A stretch of 16,000 nucleotides of DNA from positions 30,322,001 to 30,338,000 of the forward strand of contig CAIIXF020000012.1 in assembly GCA_903813345.2 (NCBI GenBank), in the 5' to 3' direction. Of this stretch, positions 10,001 through 16,000 are shown one piece after another; position 1 is the stretch's first letter; the number at the start of each line of letters is the position of its first letter. The position numbers and the translations under genes are program-made. The DNA is from Owenia fusiformis (taxonomy: Eukaryota > Annelida > Polychaeta > Sabellida > Oweniidae). The notes under the pieces were generated by a model, which saw only the letters and a program-made list of their open reading frames with translations, did not search any database and was not told the origin of the DNA.

Positions 10001-13000
10001 TACAGCTGGAACTACAACGCCTACAACAAGAGTATAAACAGGTGTGGTAAAATAGCAATTACTTGTGACCAATATCATGTAAGTGTAAAATGTTAGAGTC
10101 TTGCTCCAAATTTGTATAGGAGAGGGACAGATTTCTTATGCAGTGTTTTATGATATCTAGAACAATTGATTTTGACGTGTATGGGTTATGTATGACCCAT
10201 AAATGACCTGCTGTTAATTCAAATTGGAAGAAAATATGTTTATCGTATCACATTAGAATCGTAACGAAGACCTCGGTTTAATTATTTATGGCAAATACAT
10301 AACCTCAGATTCTATTCTGGCCACTGTGAAAGACTTCGATTTCGGTCTTTTAACGAGAACAAAATACAGAACAAAATACATATTTTGGTAATGTATCATG
10401 TAATGCACATGTATGTTATCATTGAATCGATTGTCTCAGTTTACCTTCTTTTAATGCCACAATATCGTGGTCTTTGTCCAGAAATTAATGCTGCATGTTT
10501 TTACTCTACCGGATGTGTGTCATGTAGTGATTGCAATATTTGAATTATGAAACCAGCATTAGTGTTCACTTCACAATTTTGATTTCGAGATCTTGTCTTA
10601 TTACCTCACAAAAAAACTTTGTTATTTCAGCGGGAACTGGATCTTCAATACGAAAACAAGGCTAAAGTTCAGGGGTTGCAAGAGGAGATCACCATCTTAC
10701 AGAAATGTAAGTTTTATTTTGTAATACAGTCATTGAGCTCATTTCATTATCAATGGCAATGCCGAAGGACCCTCCACGAGTATACATATATTAATTATTC
10801 ACATAATACATATAAAACCCGATAATAGGGCGTGTTGCAGAGTTGTAAACGCTTTACTGATAAAATTATTTCCACGGTGATAATGAAATAGATTTACATC
10901 CCGCATGAGCATACACAATATAATTATGTGATAAACAGACCATCCTATAGTCTTTTCAGGATAGTTCCGTTATCCCTGCACAATTTCCTTCTAATTTATA
11001 TAATACATATTAGTGTACTTAAAATGAAGAAAACTTAACACAGTGTTTGCTGCGGTTTTAGACAAACAATCCGACAAAAAAGAGTCAGAAGATGTTATGA
11101 CTGTGAGAGATGAAGATATAGATAGTACAGCCAGTGAGACTTTACCAGACTACAGTGGTACGTTGAGCAACTACGTATTCCAATATTTCGATGCATATGT
11201 ATTCGTTTTATGGGCAGTGTTGAGTGTAGTATTTCACAACACCAACATGTGTTTCTATGACCCGGTGACCTAATAAGGTCAAACTTATTTGTAAACAAGC
11301 TTTCATTTAAGATCGAGCATTGCTCTTGGTACTGGCGTGACGCAGTTCGCAGTTCAGACGTTCCAAAATGGCGTACATCATTTACATATTTTGAACATAC
11401 GTTTTACATACGAATCACTTATTTACATATTTCGTACGCACGTTTTCAATACGAATCACTTATTATTTCTCAATTTAAGCCAATGTTTATAGTACGTGGG
11501 GCATAGTTAAAATGAGTATAAAAAGGGGTATCATTATCATTATCACTACGGGGTCGAAATTCAGAGGTCGAAACTCAGAGAACGAAATTACGGGGTCGAA
11601 ATTCGGGAGTTGAACTACAAGAACGTCTACGCTACTGCGCGTCTAAGCCAAGAGCTGCTCAACAATAATACAAGTAAGTCAATTAAGCTACAAAACCTTG
11701 GACGGTTTTACTCTAGCATTATTTTGGTTCTTTGATTTCATCAATCTTTTGGTTGAATTGCTAATTTATACGGAGTTTTAAAACCCGTAGTTAAAAGTAC
11801 TAAATGGTTACCTTGCATTGTTTTTGGTAACTTAGACAATATCTGTAACTACTTCTGAGTTGTAGCTAGTGTTGTAATTTGGCAATAATTGTACATATAT
11901 TTTGAAGTACTAAAACTATCCAATAAGTGATAGGAAATATATTGACTGGTATTATATAATCATAATAAATCTTCATTGTCAATGTGCGAGTAATAGTAAG
12001 CCAGACGATCACCCATGGTCTCTCACAAATTAAGCGTTTTATAAAATTAATTAATTAACTACATTGATATTACGTCCTTCACCTACCACTAAACAAACAG
12101 TCAACTCTACACTTTTGTTATTGCTCCTTTATCATCAATTAAATAGGTTGTCCCACTTGAGCTACTTTAAAGGTGCCCCCTTTTATTAAACGTATGTACG
12201 TTACCCATTACGTGATACCTTCGGTCACACCCCACGTGATACTCTTTTTCACTCACTCATTGGTTATTCACTCATTCATACTCAAGAGAGTTTTCCAAGC
12301 ATAACAGGCAGAAACATCTGTAGATTATATTTTGATAAATGTCACTAAGCGAAATAACCATATGTAGCCAAATGTGATAAAATGCTAAAAAGTGATTGAA
12401 AGAACAGACCAGTTTTCAACTGGGAGACAAATAAAAAATTGGGCTGATGAAACAGAGCATTTGGCACAAAATCTGAAAAAGTCCCATTCTCTTGAAAAAT
12501 GCACACGTATTTCGGTCGACCCAAAAAGGTCACATTTGCCACAGCCGCCTTGCGTCCTATCATTTCTGAAACCAGTTACACTGTATTTCCCTCAAAAATA
12601 AATCTCCCATTAAGTAGCCTCTATATAATGTATGAGAATATTGTACAATTGCCTTTCAGCTAAATCGAGCCAAGAAGATGACGATATACAGCCATTAGAT
12701 AAGCGGGGTAAGTATAACATGAAGTGCAATTCCACATTCTATAGGGTAATGAGTAACGAGAGAGGTTGTGTTATACACGTCAGGACTACAATAAGTATTG
12801 CAGTTGACAAGGTGACCAGTTAAATGAATCAATCAATCAGACAAACTATTTGCATGTTACTTGGTTGCAATATGTAGTGTATGTGTATTTTTCTAGAACA
12901 TTCGTACCCTAGAACACTATTCACCTTTCCCCAAAGTCAGCTCATGAATATTATAATTAGCAAATCTCTGACGTCAGAGTAGGGCAGGTTTTCGCGGGAA

Positions 13001-15223
13001 AACCTTAACACATTAGAAGTCAATGTGAATCGTGACTGAAACGGGTTAATTTGATTTTCAAATTATGTTGAGTAGTAATAATATTTATGATAAATGTCAT
13101 GGAACTTAATTAATTATACTCACGTCTATATTCCCCCTTCTTTATATTGTTCTGGGGAATCAAATGAATAGAGAAATATTAATGTGAAGAGTCTAATGTT
13201 TCCTGTACATTTTCAAATCACGCTGACTGTACAAAACCCCATGTTAAGTTTTTGACTGTCAAAATGTCAATATCCCATGGTAATCTTAAGTTCGTGTAAT
13301 ATTTTCTCATGGGGTGAAGAAGGGGATGCCGCTTAACCTTGAAGAAAAAGTATTCGACTCTCAAATCTGGGCCAAAGGTGTGTTATTTTCACTTACGTTC
13401 AGCCACCTATTATACCACATGACAATGTTACTTTTATGTCTGCCAAAGAATTTGACAATGGTTACATGAGTGATGACTAATTTCATTGAACAATGTTAAA
13501 GCCGTTCATGTATCCTTTGAGACAATGTACCAGAGTTGCTTGTTTTACCCACGATCGTCTATTTGAAGAGATTTATCTCTTGAAAAGTCCATGGGCGATC
13601 TTATAAATATCGATCTTTTTAGAGAACTTTCGGGATATTTTTTGGACGTAGACCTACAAGAGAGAAACTTCTGCATATATTTTTATTAGAAACATAATGA
13701 GCTATTTAATTTAATAATCATGATAAATGTAATATATTCCTAATCCATACCGTCTTATTGTTTAAATGATTGGATTCACTTTGTTAAAAGATGAGCAATC
13801 GTATTACAATTATTTCTATGGTTTGATTTACCGGATGGTGTATTTAAGACACAGCTTAAGACAAAATAGTCAGAAAAATATATTTCACTTAGTTTTGTTA
13901 TCATTTTATTATGAGATCTATGTCACTCATTCGGCGATCTAATCGAAATTGAAGTTTTGGCGCGAATGTGCCCTGCTTTGACGTCAAGCGGTCAAATGAG
14001 TACACTTTGGACTTTGGGGAAAGGTGAATACAGTTAAGTTTGATGATAATCGTATTATATATAGTGTCGCATAGGTAGAACAGGGTCTAGGGTTAGAATA
14101 CTAGTCAGTAGTGAATGATTTATTATGTTTATATTCTTCTGTGTGTTTTAAAAGACCTGTTTTTATTGATAATTTGATACCCATGCCATTCTTATGAATT
14201 TTACAAATACAAAATACCGACGTCTCACCACACTCTGTTTTAGGTAAAACTGTTTGGGTTTTTAACACTGATACAGAATGTAGTTTTGAAGTGTCTAGTA
14301 TTTTTTATAGAGAATATTTGTATTAGTACTATTTATTTGCAGATTCCAAAAGGAAGTCGGTATCTCGTGATGGTGGTATAAGTAAGTTGTCTGAGTGTAA
14401 AGGTTTTGTTAAGATGAATTCAATAAAATGTTTCATAGTTTATTGTAATCCTCCCCCATAGTAATGTTTAAAATATTACAAATAAGCGCATAAACGCTAG
14501 AAAGACTAACTATAACTGTATAATCTGTATCATGAAAACGTACCTTATGGTATTTTAAGTTAAGAGAATTAGGAATTGAAGTTATGATTATTTGAGAATA
14601 CGTCTTGTTGTGCAAAATAGAAAACTATTGAATATAAATTATACAAATGACAAAATTAAATGTAGTTGCACGCACTGCGAAATGTTTTTGTATACGTATT
14701 GTATGCTATGTATTTGTAGGAAAGCGACAGCGAGAGACAATACGTTATCCTGTGACAAAACTAAAGGTTAGTCAGTTGTAATCACTGAATTAAACTTAAC
14801 AAAAATTGTACGAAGACAAGGTTGATCATTAGCTTTTTAACACTGCGTGTGTGTAAATCGTATGTTTAGAATTGGCTACTTGAGAGCGTCCATATTACGA
14901 CAGTCCTTTATTTCTAGGTCATATGCATCAGATGGCAAACTGATATATATCTTGCGGTAGTCGACGGCGAGCGAATCACATACTGTAGCAAGAGGATAGG
15001 TCACATACGCGACATCAACGACCTGTCTGAATTGACGGCAGCAATGCTAAAAATAAATAAGGATGACACGTCAAATTTGTCAAATATTTCGAAACACATG
15101 TTTAGGATAATCAGCCCCAACTATATTCAGTCTGTCACTGATGAGGATATTGCATTAACTTGTGAATCGAATTCACATCAGTTTTTATCATATCTGTCAT
15201 CGTTAGTTAGCCAGCTTAAATAA
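6543..15223 (+). CDS. ParB/sulfiredoxin-fold domain and coiled-coil protein, ten exons, 5' end unresolved
   Basis: Ten exons (6543-7060, 7490-7743, 8307-8448, 9895-10041, 10631-10706, 11062-11157, 12660-12707, 14343-14381, 14720-14766, 14918-15223) join by GT-AG splice sites with matching phases into one frame ending at TAA 15221-15223. With one base from an upstream exon this is 557 codons plus stop. Counting the split first codon as residue 1, the order is: ParB/Srx-like domain (about 16-150), helical region (174-257), Ser/Pro/Thr linker (258-305), coiled coil (306-380), acidic stretch (380-427), basic stretch (428-456) and an unrecognised C-terminal domain (457-557). ParB folds bind CTP and DNA or act as nucleases, and sulfiredoxin repairs peroxiredoxin; which activity applies here, if any, is not known. 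The basic stretch suggests a nuclear protein. The start is uncertain: the first exon needs a phase-1 donor upstream, or translation begins at ATG 6551, giving 554 residues. Exon structure is strong; the fold assignment is by eye. Confidence 0.8.
7112..7180. repeat. Possible degraded relative of the CGTAGCCA MITE
   Basis: CATGCCCGTAGCCAG just after exon 1 resembles the MITE terminus at 1571-1838 (its right end reads CATGGGCGTAGCCAT in reverse complement). About 40 bases on, GTCAGGGATGTGATT resembles GTCAGGGGATGCGATT inside that element. Only scraps remain and the other end is not found. It lies in the intron at 7061-7489, where nothing else stands out. Confidence 0.35.
7490..7743 (+). CDS. Exon 2: helical middle domain
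   Basis: The acceptor is TATGTCCATTTCAG and the donor is GTGAGT at 7744; phase is 0 in, 2 out, exactly fitting exon 1. It encodes about 84 residues rich in Trp, Leu and Phe (for example GHIWQKVLLLFSKWDEG and ECWQHLDDMVQG) ending in FLRVKKPGKDK. It looks like an alpha-helical continuation of the ParB-like region rather than low-complexity sequence, but I recognise no named domain. The last 45 bases of this exon and the first 24 bases of the following intron are duplicated at 4345-4413. The open frame upstream of 7490 is intron read-through. Confidence 0.85.
7744..8306 (+). other. Intron 2
   Basis: It begins GTGAGT and ends TTTCAG. It is AT-rich with no open frame or repeat of note; its first 24 bases are copied at 4390-4413. 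Confidence 0.75.
8307..8448 (+). CDS. Exon 3: Ser/Thr/Pro linker
   Basis: The acceptor is CTAATCTTTCAG and the donor is GTACGT at 8449; phase is 2 in, 0 out. The AA carried over from exon 2 and the first G here make a lysine codon. The exon encodes about 47 residues with a basic beginning (VKKSS) and then a proline-, serine- and threonine-rich segment including IVPTPPQPDKP. This is typical of a flexible linker between a globular N-terminal region and the coiled coil encoded by the next exons. It lies outside the predicted long open frames and was found from its splice sites and phase. Confidence 0.8.
8449..9410 (+). other. First part of intron 3
   Basis: It is AT-rich and I see no exon. A 101-codon minus-strand frame (8699-9004) has no recognisable similarity or splice context. 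The rest of this intron holds the inverted repeat at 9411-9822. Confidence 0.6.
9411..9822. repeat. Long imperfect inverted repeat in intron 3
   Basis: The best-matched arms are 9533-9560 (GATTTACAAGGCGGAGCC onward) and 9720-9747, with three mismatches in 28. Pairing continues outward with an indel of about 44 bases: CATGAATCAAG near 9499 pairs with TGATTCATA near 9775, and AAAGTTGCACAACTTGTAGC at 9428 pairs with GCTACAAAATGCAACTTT at 9789. The stretch ACAGGGTGGTCC (9377) to the left looks like a DNA-transposon terminus but has no partner on the right. The repeat stops about 70 bases before exon 4. Confidence 0.6.
9895..10041 (+). CDS. Exon 4: first half of coiled coil
   Basis: This exon of 49 codons, phase 0 in and out, encodes a strongly helical, heptad-like sequence: for example LSLVKKELADSNKSLEKALL and EELAANLQLELQRLQQEYKQ. 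The donor is CAG/GTGTGG at 10042, which is weak. The acceptor CAATTCAAG at 9894 is also weak, and an alternative AG nine bases downstream keeps the frame, so the 5' edge is uncertain. The open frame upstream of 9895 runs into an inverted repeat and is not coding. Confidence 0.75.
10042..10630 (+). other. Intron 4
   Basis: A weak GTGTGG donor starts it and TTATTTCAG ends it. It holds a 20-base palindrome (ATGGGTTATGTATGACCCAT, near 10179) and nothing else that I can support. Confidence 0.65.
10631..10706 (+). CDS. Exon 5: second half of coiled coil
   Basis: The acceptor is TTGTTATTTCAG and the donor is GTAAGT at 10707; phase is 0 in, 1 out. It encodes RELDLQYENKAK followed by VQGLQEEITILQK, continuing the heptad pattern of exon 4 to give a coiled coil of roughly 70 residues. 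The protein is therefore likely to form dimers or to bind a coiled-coil partner; this is inference from the pattern. Confidence 0.8.
10707..11061 (+). other. Intron 5
   Basis: It has a consensus GTAAGT donor and a TTTTAG acceptor. It is AT-rich and no other feature is seen. Confidence 0.7.
11062..11157 (+). CDS. Exon 6: acidic segment
   Basis: The acceptor is TGCGGTTTTAG and the donor is GTACGT at 11158; phase is 1 in, 1 out. The carried-over T plus AC makes tyrosine, giving KYKQSDKKESEDV followed by RDEDIDSTASETLPDYS. The sequence is rich in Asp, Glu and Ser and is probably disordered, with plausible casein-kinase-type phosphorylation sites. The exon is symmetric (length divisible by three, phase 1 on both sides), so it could be skipped without shifting the frame. 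Confidence 0.75.
11381..11462. repeat. Two tandem 41-bp units
   Basis: Units 11381-11421 and 11422-11462 both begin TTTACATATTT and end ATACGAATCACTTA, with a few differences in the middle. They lie upstream of the TATA box at 11517 and could be duplicated regulatory sequence. Confidence 0.75.
11517..11673 (+). promoter_or_regulatory. Candidate TATA promoter with 14-bp repeats and a splice donor
   Basis: TATAAAAAGGGG at 11517 is a good TATA box. About 30 bases downstream begins a GC-richer stretch of five adjacent 14-base units (11550-11619), the first being GGGGTCGAAATTCA and the fourth nearly identical to it. A consensus donor (CAA/GTAAGT) follows at 11674. A transcript starting near 11547 could splice to exon 7. 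No ATG lies between 11547 and 11673. The alternative is a solo LTR or other retroelement promoter remnant; I could not define TG...CA ends with a target duplication. Confidence 0.35.
11674..12659 (+). other. Distal part of intron 6
   Basis: It is mostly AT-rich. A 69-codon frame at 12392-12601 has no plausible acceptor and I do not call it an exon. The intron ends in a good acceptor, TTGCCTTTCAG. Confidence 0.55.
12660..12707 (+). CDS. Exon 7: acidic mini-exon (48 nt)
   Basis: The acceptor is ATTGCCTTTCAG and the donor is GTAAGT at 12708; phase is 1 in, 1 out. It encodes KSSQEDDDIQPLDKR, continuing the acidic segment of exon 6. The frame is open and the splice sites on both sides are close to consensus. 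At 48 bases and symmetric phase it is a natural candidate for alternative splicing. Confidence 0.7.
12918..14030. mobile_element. Non-autonomous DNA transposon, about 1.1 kb, in intron 7
   Basis: TATTCACCTTTCCCCAAAGTC at 12918-12938 is the exact reverse complement of 14010-14030. Inverted similarity continues inward over about 80 bases, including TGACGTCA and AGGGCA landmarks (to 13004 on the left and from 13952 on the right). The outermost TA on each side could be a TA target duplication, as for Tc1/mariner-type elements. The interior has no transposase-length open frame; the longest noted is a 40-50-codon frame from ATG 13326 in the plus direction. The superfamily is unassigned. Confidence 0.7.
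14343..14381 (+). CDS. Exon 8: basic mini-exon (39 nt)
   Basis: The acceptor is TTATTTGCAG and the donor is GTAAGT at 14382; phase is 1 in, 1 out. It encodes DSKRKSVSRDGGI, where the first residue is split. SKRKS begins a cluster of basic residues that continues in the next exon. It was found from splice sites and phase only, since it is too short for any coding statistic, but the phase fit with both neighbours supports it. Confidence 0.65.
   Translation: MPKGSRYLVMVV
14382..14719 (+). other. Intron 8
   Basis: It runs from GTAAGT to TTTGTAG between two mini-exons. A 60-codon minus-strand frame inside it (14433-14615) has no recognisable similarity. Nothing else is seen. Confidence 0.65.
14720..14766 (+). 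CDS. Exon 9: basic mini-exon (47 nt), likely nuclear localisation signal
   Basis: The acceptor is TGTATTTGTAG and the donor is GTTAGT at 14767; phase is 1 in, 0 out. It encodes RKRQRETIRYPVTKLK. Together with SKRKS in exon 8 this forms two basic clusters about ten residues apart, resembling a bipartite nuclear localisation signal. The phase change from 1 to 0 means this exon cannot be skipped alone without shifting the frame of the last exon. Confidence 0.7.
14918..15223 (+). CDS. Exon 10 (last): C-terminal domain of unknown function
   Basis: The acceptor is CTTTATTTCTAG; phase is 0 in and the frame stays open to TAA at 15221-15223, giving 101 residues. The first half alternates hydrophobic and polar residues (VICIRWQTDIYLAVVDGERI), as in a small beta-rich domain. 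The second half (DLSELTAAMLKI, then SHQFLSYLSSLVSQL) looks helical. I recognise no family. The open frame is long for this AT-rich sequence and begins exactly at a good acceptor, so the exon is convincing. Confidence 0.8.
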   Translation, partial: VICIRWQTDIYLAVVDGERITYCSKRIGHIRDINDLSELTAAMLKINKDDTSNLSNISKHMFRIISPNYIQSVTDEDIALTCESNSHQFLSYLSSLVSQLK

Positions 15224-15300
15224 CATGGTCATTTTTCAATTAATTATAAATCATGTGACCTTTGCATTGACCATTGGCTAACTAAAATTGACAGATGTGA
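15188..15300 (+). repeat. Hairpin spanning the stop codon
   Basis: TCATATCTGTCATCG and the following TTAGTTAGCCA (15188-15213) pair with 15275-15300 in the 3' UTR, 22 of 26 positions matching. A further seven bases (ATGGTCA 15225-15231 with TGACCAT 15268-15274) extend the stem across a bulge that contains the TAA. The left arm encodes part of the last residues of the protein. Confidence 0.65.
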
Positions 15301-16000
15301 TAAAACACTGCAACTTGATTTCTAGATATCTTAGTTTACAACAGTGACGTCACATCTAGCCAGCATGCTTATCTGCATTAGAAGCTGAATGCATAGCATT
15401 GCTTACAGCGTTTCACAAATAACAGGCTGGCCTTAGCCTACTTTATCTGTTATGCCCTCAAAATAAACCACCACACTGCTATCATCAACTCTATCCATGC
15501 TTTGATGTATTGATGTACTGTGTTAAGAGAAAAAAGAGAAATGAAGTGTGTGTTTCAGTTTGAGTAAAACAATACTTACATATGAAAGTAAAAAAGGAGT
15601 AATCATAATTTATCATTAAATAGTCAGACATACTTGTATGCCAATTATTTGCAAACATTGGTAATGATTATAGCTTTCATATGTTTGTGTATACTCTGCT
15701 TGGGTTATTTCACATTCTTGAATTATATTTCTCAATAAAAAAACACTTAAAAAGTAATTACGAGTATAATTATTACTATTTACCCCGCCCATTCTGTTTT
15801 ACACTTCAAGATACCATCATTGGTTTGATGCAGTGATCTTTCAACTAGTTTTGTCAGTAATTTGTCTTCAGTTTTTGATAAAAGTACCGTTTTTCCCCTT
15901 TGTATAGGCTGATAGGTGGATAATTTTATCCTTCATCTAACTGAATTCCTAAAAAACTTAACTTATGGCTTCACATTGGAAATAAGCTTTACTTTCTTAT
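15224..16000 (+). other. 3' UTR and downstream flank
   Basis: Possible polyadenylation signals AATAAA lie at 15462-15467 and 15734-15739, about 240 and 510 bases after the stop. I cannot tell which is used. No further exon or second gene is evident to the end of the window. Confidence 0.5.

Noticed and set aside
12392-12601. 69-codon open frame in intron 6.
   Set aside because: It has no good acceptor, no phase-compatible donor and no resemblance to a known family.
13326-13377. Short frame MPLNLEEKVFDSQIWAK ending in a GT donor with phase 1, which would fit between exons 7 and 8.
   Set aside because: The sequence before it has no pyrimidine tract or phase-compatible acceptor, and it lies inside the 12918-14030 transposon.

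Overview
The window looks like nuclear DNA of an invertebrate animal, probably marine. It is AT-rich, has one gene split into many small exons with canonical GT-AG introns, and carries a dense scatter of degraded LINE, MITE-like and inverted-repeat sequences. A lophotrochozoan such as a bivalve mollusc is my guess from composition and repeat style; nothing here proves it. No rRNA, tRNA, CRISPR array or prokaryotic operon is visible.

Layout. Positions 1-1570 show no gene. Positions 1571-1838 hold a short element with 15-bp terminal inverted repeats. Positions 1881-2043 hold a dispersed repeat with a second copy at 4763-4920; the first copy abuts a minus-strand LINE reverse transcriptase scrap (2041-2205). 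A possible exon lies at about 2755-2825. A 5'-truncated plus-strand LINE ends in a (GAACT)n tail at about 2957-3741. At 4297-4460 a hairpin encloses a 69-bp copy of an exon-intron junction of the downstream gene. Positions 4921-6542 hold no clear exon.

The main gene runs left to right from 6543 to the stop at 15221-15223. I joined ten exons by splice sites and reading phase: 6543-7060, 7490-7743, 8307-8448, 9895-10041, 10631-10706, 11062-11157, 12660-12707, 14343-14381, 14720-14766 and 14918-15223. With the one base missing from an upstream exon they form a single open frame of 557 codons plus stop. The predicted protein has an N-terminal ParB/sulfiredoxin-fold domain, a helical middle domain, a low-complexity linker, a coiled coil, an acidic then basic tail encoded by mini-exons (a likely nuclear localisation signal), and a C-terminal domain that I do not recognise. 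It is a candidate eukaryotic ParB-like protein whose fingerprint motif is altered (GGNHT).

The introns carry other structures: a long imperfect inverted repeat (9411-9822), a TATA-box region with 14-bp and 41-bp repeats (11381-11673) that may be an internal promoter or a solo-LTR remnant, and a 1.1-kb element with an exact 21-bp inverted repeat (12918-14030). The last coding bases pair with the 3' UTR in a long imperfect hairpin.
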